Assembly: GCA_020860745.1 (NCBI GenBank)
Contig: JAJBTR010000194.1
Location: 1 to 11,477, forward strand
Direction of reading: 5' to 3'
Length of the DNA stretch: 11,477 bases
From: Lachnospiraceae bacterium
GTDB taxonomy: Bacteria; Bacillota; Clostridia; Lachnospirales; Lachnospiraceae
Shown here: positions 1-7,138 of the stretch, piece after piece
Position numbering within the stretch: position 1 is the first letter of the stretch
How the letters are laid out: every line of letters begins with the position of its first letter
The notes under the pieces: generated by a model
Database searches by the model: none
What the model was told of the DNA's origin: nothing
The model's input: only the letters and a program-made list of their open reading frames with translations
Position numbers and translations under genes: made by a program

Positions 1-351
1 ATGCTCTTTCAGCGCAGCAAACGTCTCTTGGCTCAACGTGTGCTCGATCTTGCAGGCATCCTCCTCCGCCACCTGTTCATCCACCCCCAGGAAAACAAGC
101 CATTTTTTCAGCAGAAGATGCCGCTCATAAATGCTGGCCGCAATCTCCATCCCGGCATCCGTCAATGTGATAAACCCACACTCATCTACATTAATATATC
201 CGTTTACACGAAGATTTTTCATAGCCACACTGATACTGGGTTTTGAATAGTTCATCTCCGTAGCGATATCGATAGACCGCACCACCGGCCGCACCTTGCT
301 CAACTTCAAAATACACTCCAGATAATCCTCTGCTGACTGATGTATCTGCAT
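1..351 (-). CDS. DtxR/MntR-family metal-dependent transcriptional regulator (3' end cut by window edge)
   Basis: This is the N-terminal 117 residues of an iron/manganese-responsive repressor of the DtxR family; the rest lies beyond base 1. Residues 1-65 form the winged helix-turn-helix (recognition part SKPSISVAMKNL at 36-47). Residues 66-117 begin the metal-binding dimerisation domain, with the family signature DACKIEH at 98-104. Aligned by eye to known members, Asp9, Glu12, His78, Cys100, Glu103 and His104 fall on metal-ligand positions. Asp9 is MntR-like, while Cys100 matches the DtxR cysteine. The start at 351 is supported by AGGAGG directly upstream (361-366 on the other strand). The gene begins 15 bases after the dnaB stop, so it probably shares the dnaB transcript. 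By family it would bind operators of metal-uptake genes when Fe2+ or Mn2+ is abundant; its targets are not visible here. Family assignment is firm, metal specificity is not. Confidence 0.87.
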   Translation of the reverse strand, partial: MQIHQSAEDYLECILKLSKVRPVVRSIDIATEMNYSKPSISVAMKNLRVNGYINVDECGFITLTDAGMEIAASIYERHLLLKKWLVFLGVDEQVAEEDACKIEHTLSQETFAALKEH

Positions 352-366
352 AAAAAACACCTCCTC

Positions 367-1695
367 TTATTTTTCCAGATTTGCAAACTTCGTATATTGT
401 GGCAGCCATACCAGATTGACCGTCCCGATCGGACCGTTTCTCTGCTTGGCGATAATGACCTCTGCAATCCCCTTATTATCGGAATCTTTATTATAGTAAT
501 CATCGCGGTAAATAAACATTACCACGTCCGCATCCTGCTCAATCGCTCCGGATTCGCGGAGATCCGAAAGCATCGGCCTGTGATCCGGCCGCTGCTCCAC
601 CTGACGGGAAAGCTGTGACAGGGCGATCACCGGCACCTGCAGTTCTCTGGCCAGCTGCTTTAACGCACGGGAAATATCCGAAATCTCCTGCTGGCGGGAA
701 TCCGTTCTCCTGGAGCCGGACATCAACTGCAGGTAATCAATAATCACCAGCTGCAGATCATGCTCCAGCTTGTACTTTCTGCATTTGCTGCGCATCTCCG
801 AGACCGTGATGCCGGGCGTATCATCAATGATAAGCCGGGAGCTTCCGATGGTTCCCGCACTCTCGATCAGCTTCTCCCAGTCTGCATCTGAGAGATTGCC
901 GCTCCGGAGCACCTGCGCATCCACCCGCGACTCCAGGGAGAACAGGCGGTTAACCAGCTGCTCCTTCGACATTTCCAGGCTGAATATGGCGACCGCCATA
1001 TTCTCATGAAAAGCAACATACTGCGCAATATTCAGCGCCAACGCCGTCTTACCCATGGAAGGACGGGCAGCCAGAAGAATCAGATCCGACTTCTGCAGCC
1101 CCGAAAGGCGGTAATCCAGATCTACAAACCCCGTGGGAATGCCGGTCACAGTACCCTGGGTTTTCGAAGCCTGTTCAATCCGGTCCAACGCCTGCAGCAC
1201 AATCTCCCGGATCGGCACATAATCGCCGCCGACCCTGCTCTGCAGCAGATGAAAAATGCGCTTCTCGGTGGCGTTTAAGAGGTGTTCCAGGCTTTCGTTT
1301 CCCAGATAACAGGCATCCGCTATCTCCTCATTCGTCCGGATCAGCTTCCGCAACATGGATTTATCCTGCACAATCTGCGCATAATGACGGACGTTTGCTG
1401 ATGTGGGCACCGTGGTGATCAGATCCGCCATAAACTCCAGGCTGCTGATCTCCGGCGGAACATTTTTCTCCCGGAGCCGCTCCTGCAGCGTGACCATATC
1501 TACCGCCGCCCCGCTGTTGAAAAGCTCCATGATTGCCTCAAACAGGATTCCATACTGCTGATGATAAAAATCATCCTTTCCCAGCATCTCCGATGCAGTC
1601 AGGATGGCGTCTCTGTCCATCATCATGGCTCCGATCACAGACTGCTCCGCCTCCAGGCTGTGAGGCATGATCCGCCTGATCAGTTCTTCTTCCAT
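367..1695 (-). CDS. dnaB: Replicative DNA helicase DnaB (DnaC in Bacillus nomenclature)
   Basis: This is the hexameric 5'-3' helicase that unwinds DNA at the replication fork and recruits primase. At 442 residues it has the usual full length. The N-terminal primase-interacting domain covers about residues 10-150, followed by a linker and the RecA-like ATPase. Walker A is RPSMGKTA at 211-218, the catalytic glutamate is in FSLEMS (Glu241), Walker B is LVIIDYLQL at 316-324, and the arginine-finger motif KQRNGPIG is at 417-424. No intein or frameshift is seen. The start at 1695 has GGAGG a few bases upstream. It follows rplI after 84 bases in the gdpP-rplI-dnaB order well known in Firmicutes and is followed after 15 bases by a DtxR-family gene. 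No terminator is visible on either side, so co-transcription with both neighbours is likely. Confidence 0.98.
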   Translation of the reverse strand: MEEELIRRIMPHSLEAEQSVIGAMMMDRDAILTASEMLGKDDFYHQQYGILFEAIMELFNSGAAVDMVTLQERLREKNVPPEISSLEFMADLITTVPTSANVRHYAQIVQDKSMLRKLIRTNEEIADACYLGNESLEHLLNATEKRIFHLLQSRVGGDYVPIREIVLQALDRIEQASKTQGTVTGIPTGFVDLDYRLSGLQKSDLILLAARPSMGKTALALNIAQYVAFHENMAVAIFSLEMSKEQLVNRLFSLESRVDAQVLRSGNLSDADWEKLIESAGTIGSSRLIIDDTPGITVSEMRSKCRKYKLEHDLQLVIIDYLQLMSGSRRTDSRQQEISDISRALKQLARELQVPVIALSQLSRQVEQRPDHRPMLSDLRESGAIEQDADVVMFIYRDDYYNKDSDNKGIAEVIIAKQRNGPIGTVNLVWLPQYTKFANLEK

Positions 1696-1779
1696 GCACT
1701 TCCTCCATATATACCTTCGAAAAATTTCACAAATCTTCCTAAAGTCTTCGCCGGATCAGAGCAGACCTTCCCGGATTTA

Positions 1780-2226
1780 CTATGCTTCTGTAACCTTCAC
1801 CCGTAGTATTCCTGTTACTTTCGTATGAAGTTTCAAAGTCACTTCGTAGGTACCCAGTGCTTTGATCTGCTCCGGCAACACCATTTTTTTCTTATCGATA
1901 TCAAGTCCCAACTGCTGCTTTGCCGCCGCTGCGATCTCTTTTGTGGAAACGGAACCGAATGTCCGGCCTCCCTCGCCTGCGCGGATTTTCACCTCAATCT
2001 GCTTGTCCTCCAGATCTTTCGCCAGCTGCTTTGCGTGTTCCAACTGTTCCGCGGCCACCTTGTCCGCACGCTTGTTCTGCAGCTTCAGATCGTTTAAGTT
2101 CTTCGGTGTCGCCTCGACTCCCTGCTTTTTCGCCAGAAGCACGTTCCTCGCATAACCATCGCTGACTTTAACAATATCTCCTTTTTTCCCGAGAGATTTT
2201 ACATCCTGTAATAAAATAACCTGCAT
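1780..2226 (-). CDS. rplI: 50S ribosomal protein bL9
   Basis: bL9 is the elongated large-subunit protein that binds 23S rRNA near the L1 stalk and helps keep the reading frame. The 148 residues equal the family's usual length. The N-terminal rRNA-binding domain (1-52) carries the signature [20 protein letters not shown] at 10-29. A central connecting helix spans about 42-75, and the C-terminal domain spans about 80-148 with GGRTFGSVS near 86-94. The start at 2226 is preceded by AAGGAGG with a rather long spacing of about 11 bases to the ATG. It sits 72 bases after gdpP and 84 before dnaB, all on the same strand, and is probably expressed with them. The intervening 2227-2298 contains a short GC-rich hairpin but no obvious terminator. 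Confidence 0.98.
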   Translation of the reverse strand: MQVILLQDVKSLGKKGDIVKVSDGYARNVLLAKKQGVEATPKNLNDLKLQNKRADKVAAEQLEHAKQLAKDLEDKQIEVKIRAGEGGRTFGSVSTKEIAAAAKQQLGLDIDKKKMVLPEQIKALGTYEVTLKLHTKVTGILRVKVTEA

Positions 2227-2298
2227 TTTGTATCCAGCCTCCTTACATTCTCGTCAAAACTTCCTATCCGCGAGCTGCGCGGCGGGACCTTTCCCTGT

Positions 2299-4335
2299 TT
2301 ATTTTCTGTCTAAAATCTCATTCAATGTATTCTCAATCGACCGTCTGGCTTCCAGGAGCGTACAGCCGGTTAGCTGCGCTCCGGCGGAATTCATATGTCC
2401 GCCTCCCCCCAGGCGCTCCATAATCTGCTGCACATTAATCTCATCGATGGACCGGGCGCTGATATAAATCCTCCCGTTATATTCGGTCAGGACAAAGGAC
2501 GCCTTGATACCGGTAATATTGAGCAGTTCATTCGCCGCCTGCGCACAGGCCACTGTAGGGCTTTCGATATTATCCGCCGGACAGATGCTGACCGCAAAAG
2601 CACCACGGTATACTTCCGCATGGCGGACTGCCTCCGCTCTGGCCTTATATGCGTTCATGTCATTCCGCATCATCTTGTGCACACGCGTGGTCTCCGCACC
2701 GCAGCGCCGCAGATATGCCGCCGCCTCGAAAGTACGCACTCCCGTCTTCGTCATAAAGTTGTTCGTATCCACCAGAATGCCAGCATAAATTGCATCCGCC
2801 TCTGTAGAAGAGAGCTTAATGTCCTCATCAAAATACTGCAGCACCTCCGCAATCATCTCACAGGCGGAAGAAGCGTACGGCTCAATATAGGAAAGATCTG
2901 TATTCTTAATGACCTCCTCGCCATGGCGGTGATGGTCAAACACAACAATCGTCCGGGCTTTTGCCAGAAGCTCCGGGCATTCTGTATAAGAAGGACGGTT
3001 GGTATCCACTACGATCAGCGCCGTCTGGCTGTTCACCTCCTCCAGCGCATCCTCGCAGGAGATAAACATATCCTCCGGGTATCCCTTTTCCGGCACAAAG
3101 CAGTCACGGAACGGCCGCAGAGTCGTGGTGACGGTATCCAGAACAATCTGTGCCCGCTTTCCCAGCTGCCGCGCTGCACAGTAAATCCCCACAGCGGCAC
3201 CGAGAGAATCGATGTCGGAAATATGATGCCCCATAACATAGAACTTATCCTTGCTGATCATGATCTCACGGAGCGCCAGCGCCTTCACCCGCGCCTTTAC
3301 CCGGGTCGTCTTGTCCACCTGGCGGCTACTTCCGCCGTAATAGAAGGTCTTTTCTTTCGTCTTGATCACAGCCTGGTCGCCGCCGCGTCCCAGAGCCAGA
3401 TCAATCGCCATGCGGGAATACCCGTAATTCTTCGCATAATCGCTGCCCACATCACCGATTCCCATACTGAGGGTAACCGACATCTCATTGCCCACCTTCA
3501 GGGATTTGACATCCTCCAGGAGGCTGAAATTGTCCTGTATCATCACATCCAGAGACTTATGGGGAAACACAATAAAATATTTGTCATGCTCTGTCTTTTT
3601 TACGAGGCCGCCCTGCGCCGCAAAATACTTATTCACTTTCCGATCCACCAGCGCAATCAGAAGAGACTGCTTAACCTCTTCCACGCTGTCAAGAACCTCT
3701 TCATAATTATCAATATAGACAAGGGCGGGAACCATCTGCATATCCAGTTTCTCCTGCCTGTACTGGTGAAGCAGGGTCTCGTCAAAGAGATAGACAATCG
3801 TCAGGTACTGATCCTTATCTTCACTCTCCAGACCGGAGCTTTTATCAAGCATTCTGGAAAAATCAATCCTGCTTATACTCGCCCGGTAAGTCTTATCGTC
3901 TTTGCAGACCCGTATGCTGACCTGATCCTCTTTCTGAATCCGCTCTCTGGTAATCTGCGGAAAAATACCTGTGATCGAGGAATGAAAATTCTTCGGCTTT
4001 CCCGAGATCTCGCAGAACTGCCGGTTCATCCACATCATACGCGCCTTCTGATCGAGTATCGCGTAGGGCACCTCAAACTCCTCCAGAAGCTTGCGCTGCA
4101 CCGTCCCGTAATGGGTCGCAAAATCTATCATTTCATTCAGGACCGTATGCCTGCATCTGCGATAGAAAACCAGCATAACCGCAAAATATACCACAACGAA
4201 AAGTACACACCACATACCAGCCGTCAGCTTCCAGAAACACAAAGCCACTGCCAGCCCAGCAAATAAAATTGTCAGCCATAACGGCAGCATGATATATGTC
4301 TTCAGTCTGCCCTTCAGCTTCACATTTGAACCCAT
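2299..4335 (-). CDS. gdpP: Membrane-bound c-di-AMP phosphodiesterase GdpP (DHH/DHHA1 family)
   Basis: GdpP hydrolyses the second messenger cyclic di-AMP to pApA at the cytoplasmic membrane, affecting osmotic balance, K+ transport and cell-wall tolerance. In this 678-residue protein I see two membrane segments (about 16-34 and 40-58), a PAS-like domain (about 82-190), a degenerate GGDEF domain (about 200-335) without an intact GGDEF signature, a DHH domain (about 362-530) and a DHHA1 domain (about 575-675). Metal-site residues are in place: His370, Asp374 and Asp376 (GHHISDID), Asp444 (VVDTN), DHH at 467-469 and Asp523 (LVDTNN). The substrate loop is GGGGHMNSAG at 643-652. The enzyme therefore looks catalytically intact. 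GGAGA lies about 8 bases upstream of the ATG. It is the first gene of the gdpP-rplI-dnaB unit, and its promoter at 4453-4481 lies inside an inverted repeat. Confidence 0.96.
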   Translation of the reverse strand: MGSNVKLKGRLKTYIMLPLWLTILFAGLAVALCFWKLTAGMWCVLFVVVYFAVMLVFYRRCRHTVLNEMIDFATHYGTVQRKLLEEFEVPYAILDQKARMMWMNRQFCEISGKPKNFHSSITGIFPQITRERIQKEDQVSIRVCKDDKTYRASISRIDFSRMLDKSSGLESEDKDQYLTIVYLFDETLLHQYRQEKLDMQMVPALVYIDNYEEVLDSVEEVKQSLLIALVDRKVNKYFAAQGGLVKKTEHDKYFIVFPHKSLDVMIQDNFSLLEDVKSLKVGNEMSVTLSMGIGDVGSDYAKNYGYSRMAIDLALGRGGDQAVIKTKEKTFYYGGSSRQVDKTTRVKARVKALALREIMISKDKFYVMGHHISDIDSLGAAVGIYCAARQLGKRAQIVLDTVTTTLRPFRDCFVPEKGYPEDMFISCEDALEEVNSQTALIVVDTNRPSYTECPELLAKARTIVVFDHHRHGEEVIKNTDLSYIEPYASSACEMIAEVLQYFDEDIKLSSTEADAIYAGILVDTNNFMTKTGVRTFEAAAYLRRCGAETTRVHKMMRNDMNAYKARAEAVRHAEVYRGAFAVSICPADNIESPTVACAQAANELLNITGIKASFVLTEYNGRIYISARSIDEINVQQIMERLGGGGHMNSAGAQLTGCTLLEARRSIENTLNEILDRK

Positions 4336-4436
4336 CGCAATTCTCCGCCTGCATTCACGTCACGGCACGCATCCTGTCTCATTCGCTGTTTCCGTTGTGT
4401 ATTCAACTCCGTCTAACAGCCCCGAACCGCGGCGAT

Positions 4437-4481
4437 TTTTCACTTACGGTGTAGTATATCATATTTTACCGGAAGTGAAAA
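4437..4481 (-). promoter_or_regulatory. Promoter of the gdpP operon, flanked by a perfect 9-bp inverted repeat
   Basis: Read leftwards, the -35 box is TTTTCA (4476-4481, 4 of 6 consensus). After a 17-base spacer comes the -10 box TATACT (4453-4458), preceded by TG one base upstream, an extended -10. Transcription would begin near 4446, leaving an untranslated leader of about 110 bases before gdpP. TTTTCACTT at 4437-4445 and AAGTGAAAA at 4473-4481 are exact reverse complements, one arm covering the -35 box and the other the start of the transcript. This geometry would suit an operator, but no regulator is identified and the arms are low in complexity. The promoter is well supported by sequence; the operator is conjecture. 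Confidence 0.6.
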
Positions 4482-4645
4482 GGGTTTTCTTTTGCGTTGT
4501 TAGTTTTGTCTAATTCTTTATCGGACGAATATGAAAGAGGGCGCAGATATATTTTAAGCAACCGGGACAATGCCCTTTCAAAGTTACCTTGTGTTATATC
4601 AATAGCACCTGGCGCATCCTGCGCGAACCAAACAATGAAACTCAG
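4482..4645. other. Non-coding stretch between the gdpP promoter and the upstream terminator
   Basis: Together with its flanking promoter and terminator this is part of a 363-base gene-free gap (4336-4698). I found no convincing gene, known RNA family or repeat in it. A leftward frame stays open from about 4660 to 4466 (64 codons) but has no ATG or GTG, and only TTG codons without a suitably placed ribosome binding site, so it is not called. Short imperfect dyads (for example GCGCA-TCC-TGCGC near 4611-4623) are too small to interpret. Confidence 0.4.
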
Positions 4646-4685
4646 GAAAAGGGAAGTGTCTCACCTACGAAGCACTCCCCTTTTC
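4646..4685 (-). terminator. Hairpin terminator after the sulfatase-fold gene
   Basis: GAAAAGGGAAGTG (4646-4658) pairs with CACTCCCCTTTTC (4673-4685) around a 14-base loop. In the leftward transcript all 13 pairs form, with one G-U. In the rightward transcript the same position is an A-C mismatch, so the structure is better formed for the leftward gene whose stop is at 4699. The U tract is short (UUUU at the stem base), so termination strength is uncertain. Confidence 0.7.
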
Positions 4686-4698
4686 ATTCATTCATCAC

Positions 4699-6834
4699 TT
4701 ATTCTTCCAGATAAAAGACCGAATCCGCCTTATTCTCCGTATCCAGCAGCGAATTGTATGCGATGCAGTTATACTGCAGCAGCAGGTCGTCATAAGGAGT
4801 TTCCTCACCCGACGCATAAGTAATGCCGTCCGCATCGACATATCCGACGGAGCTGATGACCGGCAGGGTCTGGTATAGTACCGATAAATACTTGTTGTAT
4901 TGCGTCTGGGGCAGCCCCGCCGCCTGTGACAGAAGGGTGGAAAGGTAATTGACACTGATGCTGTCCACCTCCGCCTCCTCAATATCATAGTTGGCCCAGA
5001 TAACGAACGGTGTCTCATACCGGCTCAGTTCCTGCTCTGTAGTCAGATTATCAAGACTGTCCACCCCCATAAGTTCCTCGTAAAACTCATCCTCGATGGA
5101 AGGCAGATGGTCGCCGAACATACAGATAATCGTTGGCTCATCCACATCGGAAAAATACTCCACCAGCTCCTCAAAAGCAGAGTCGGTCTCCTTTACCAGA
5201 GACAGGTAGCGGTTTGCTTTCGGATATGTCGCAGACATGTTCGTCGCATAAATCTGCTGGTAGAAATTCGAGTAGGAAACCGCATATCCGCCGTGATTCT
5301 GCATGGTCACGTTGAAAATAAAGAACGGCTCGTCCTCCTCCCGGTTCTCATACATCTCCTCCACCATCGTATAATCATAGGAGTCGCTGATAAAACGGCG
5401 CAGCAGCATCTCATCGCCATCCTCATAGCGTTCTTCCAGAAGATTCTGATATTCAATGACATCCGAATTGGCCTTATAAGTCTCAATGATATCTTCGTCA
5501 ATAAAATCCTCAATGCTGATGAAATCCTCAAAGCCCAGCAGCGGGTAAACCAGCTCTCTGTTCCATCCGGAGCCATAATAAGGATGATACGCTGTCAGGG
5601 AATATCCCAGCGCGGAGAGTGTCGACACCAGGGATGGCGTCTCGTTTTGCAGGTAAGACTGGCATACGTTGCAGCCCGCAGGCAGGAATGAAATGGAATT
5701 GCCCGTCAGCGCCTCATACTCACTGTTGCTGGTACCCGCGCCGAAGACCGGCACCGTTACATACCCCTTGATCGTGTTCTCCGTCAGGCTGTTGATGAAA
5801 GGCATATAATCTGCGTTAGTCTCCAGATCACCCAGGTTGCTCAGATCCGACCAGGACTCATTCATAATATAAATGATATTCGGCGTTTCCCCATCGGTCG
5901 AAGCTGTGTAATCATTCTCTCCGGTCAGAATATTAATGGAAGTATCACTGTCCGGATCCACCCCGGCCTCCTCCAAAACCGTCTCCACAATATCATCCAC
6001 ACTTTCCGCGTCATACCCGGATGGCTTCTGTACCACCAGATACTTTGTATTCAGACAAAAATTAAAAAATGAACCGGTCTTGTGATAGCCTCTGGCCTGA
6101 TTCCAGAAATCGGGCTTATACCCTGTATTCGTGGAAAAATCCGTGAAAAAGAACGAAATCAGCACCACAGCCAGATATCCCGCCGCAGCAAGCTTTGACA
6201 TGAGCTTAAACTTTAACTTCTTCGGCTTCATGTTCACACTGCGCTTGTTGAACAGGTAAACCAGGAAGAAGGCAATCGAACCCAGGATGAGATTCCAGCT
6301 CAGTTCGTAGGTATACCCATCCGCCACTCCCAGGCCGGTCTTAATCGTCACAATGTCCGAGGGAATAAACGGCGTACCGCGGAACAATTCCACAAAATAA
6401 TTAATCAGCGCCCACACATACAACACGATATTCACGATCAGTCCGGTCAGATGATATCTGCCCGTGATCAGATAAAAAATCAGATAAAACACCAGATAAA
6501 CCATGTAGTTGACCAATCCGGTCTTAACAGAAAAATTCCAGATAAACTTGCTGTTAAAACACTCCACCATCTGCATGGAAAAAATCGGCATGACAAAAAA
6601 TAAAACCGTGTTCGCCAGCATCTTATATTGCTCGTCCACATGCGATTTCACTGCAATCAGCAGACCGGCGCCCACCCCACCGATCATGGATACGATAAAC
6701 AGGGCATACCCATGAGACAGCTCCCGCTCCGGATCAAGGTATAAATTATAATGAACCGCCACAAAAATAATAATAAATGCAGTTACCGCTGAGGCAAGTA
6801 TCTTCACTTTCTTACCCGCAAGTTCAAAATGCAT
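4699..6834 (-). CDS. LTA-synthase-like membrane enzyme (alkaline phosphatase/sulfatase fold, phosphoglycerol transferase type)
   Basis: This is a 711-residue membrane protein with an external sulfatase-fold domain, related to LtaS and OpgB/MdoB enzymes that move phosphoglycerol from lipid to an envelope polymer. I count seven likely membrane helices (about 10-32, 42-62, 72-90, 106-125, 128-151, 180-195, 215-233). The strongly basic loop at 195-213 fits a cytoplasmic position and puts the C-terminal domain outside. RGTPFIPSD at 152-160 lies in an outer loop. The catalytic domain (about 318-690) shows PNIIYIMNESWSD with metal ligand Glu326, GAGTSNSEYEALTG with probable nucleophile Thr368, MQNHGG (His514) and GDHLP (Asp575, His576). 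An in-frame ATG at 6933 exists, but the consensus promoter at 6889-6917 lies downstream of it, and AGAGG precedes the ATG at 6834, so the shorter start is chosen. The polymer made is unknown. Confidence 0.9.
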   Translation of the reverse strand: MHFELAGKKVKILASAVTAFIIIFVAVHYNLYLDPERELSHGYALFIVSMIGGVGAGLLIAVKSHVDEQYKMLANTVLFFVMPIFSMQMVECFNSKFIWNFSVKTGLVNYMVYLVFYLIFYLITGRYHLTGLIVNIVLYVWALINYFVELFRGTPFIPSDIVTIKTGLGVADGYTYELSWNLILGSIAFFLVYLFNKRSVNMKPKKLKFKLMSKLAAAGYLAVVLISFFFTDFSTNTGYKPDFWNQARGYHKTGSFFNFCLNTKYLVVQKPSGYDAESVDDIVETVLEEAGVDPDSDTSINILTGENDYTASTDGETPNIIYIMNESWSDLSNLGDLETNADYMPFINSLTENTIKGYVTVPVFGAGTSNSEYEALTGNSISFLPAGCNVCQSYLQNETPSLVSTLSALGYSLTAYHPYYGSGWNRELVYPLLGFEDFISIEDFIDEDIIETYKANSDVIEYQNLLEERYEDGDEMLLRRFISDSYDYTMVEEMYENREEDEPFFIFNVTMQNHGGYAVSYSNFYQQIYATNMSATYPKANRYLSLVKETDSAFEELVEYFSDVDEPTIICMFGDHLPSIEDEFYEELMGVDSLDNLTTEQELSRYETPFVIWANYDIEEAEVDSISVNYLSTLLSQAAGLPQTQYNKYLSVLYQTLPVISSVGYVDADGITYASGEETPYDDLLLQYNCIAYNSLLDTENKADSVFYLEE

Positions 6835-6888
6835 GATACACTTACCTCTTTTCCTTTTATATCCCTTTTCCTTATTTTTACCAGAACT

Positions 6889-6917
6889 ATCATAAATACA
6901 TACAAAAAATATGTCAA
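6889..6917 (-). promoter_or_regulatory. Near-consensus sigma-A promoter of the LTA-synthase-like gene
   Basis: Read leftwards this is TTGACA (6912-6917), a 17-base A/T-rich spacer, then TATGAT (6889-6894): a perfect -35 and five of six bases at -10. Transcription would start near 6882, about 48 bases before the ATG at 6834. It decides the start codon of the downstream gene, since the in-frame ATG at 6933 would not be on this transcript. Confidence 0.85.
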
Positions 6918-6934
6918 CTGAATTTTGCATCATT

Positions 6935-7035
6935 TTTGTATCCTGCCGCTATTTATAAAACACCATCACATTGTTGTAGAAGACGGTCCACATCATTCCG
7001 CATCACCGGACACAACCTTTCCGGTTTTTCATATG
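6935..7035. other. Spacer between divergent promoters
   Basis: This is the middle of a 304-base gene-free gap (6835-7138) between the leftward sulfatase-fold gene and the rightward sirtuin gene. It holds a small hairpin, ACCGGA (7005-7010) with TCCGGT (7020-7025) followed by TTTT, which resembles a weak terminator but has no rightward gene before it. I see no gene, known RNA or repeat here. Confidence 0.4.
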
Positions 7036-7065
7036 TTGCGAATGAAAGCTGACTTATGTTATACT
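7036..7065 (+). promoter_or_regulatory. Promoter of the sirtuin-DUF951 operon
   Basis: The boxes are TTGCGA (7036-7041, 4 of 6 consensus), an 18-base spacer and TATACT (7060-7065) with an upstream TG making an extended -10. Transcription would begin near 7072, about 67 bases before the sirtuin ATG at 7139. The -10 box overlaps a small dyad, ATACT (7061-7065) and AGTAT (7072-7076). Confidence 0.65.
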
Positions 7066-7138
7066 TATCATAGTATGGCACAAAAGCGAAACGGATATGA
7101 AAATCCTAATAATCATAAGAGAAAGGTGTGAAAAAAGT

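Noticed and set aside
1741..1769. Seven-pair stem between rplI and dnaB (AAAGTCT with AGACCTT)
   Set aside because: The 15-base loop and the G-U pair make it weak, with no U tract; probably chance.
2268..2282. GC-rich hairpin CCGCG/CGCGG between gdpP and rplI
   Set aside because: Five pairs and no U tract in the leftward direction, so not a terminator; nothing else supports a function.
2395..4266. Long rightward open frame of 623 codons opposite gdpP
   Set aside because: It lies wholly antisense to gdpP, whose domains and catalytic motifs are intact; the frame is rich in His, Arg and Leu, as expected from a shadow of codon bias, and shows no domain.
4466..4660. Leftward open frame of 64 codons in the gap upstream of gdpP
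   Set aside because: It has no ATG or GTG and no TTG with a proper ribosome binding site, overlaps the gdpP promoter and the upstream terminator, and resembles no protein I recognise.
5107..5691. Rightward open frame of 194 codons opposite the sulfatase-fold gene
   Set aside because: Antisense shadow of the catalytic domain with no recognisable motif or ribosome binding site.
6898..6914. Dyad ACATA/TATGT in the spacer of the sulfatase-fold gene promoter
   Set aside because: Short, A/T-only apart from single C and G bases, and within a region where such matches are expected by chance.
7005..7029. Hairpin ACCGGA/TCCGGT followed by TTTT, like a rightward terminator
   Set aside because: The stem is only six pairs and no rightward gene precedes it; it lies upstream of the sirtuin promoter.
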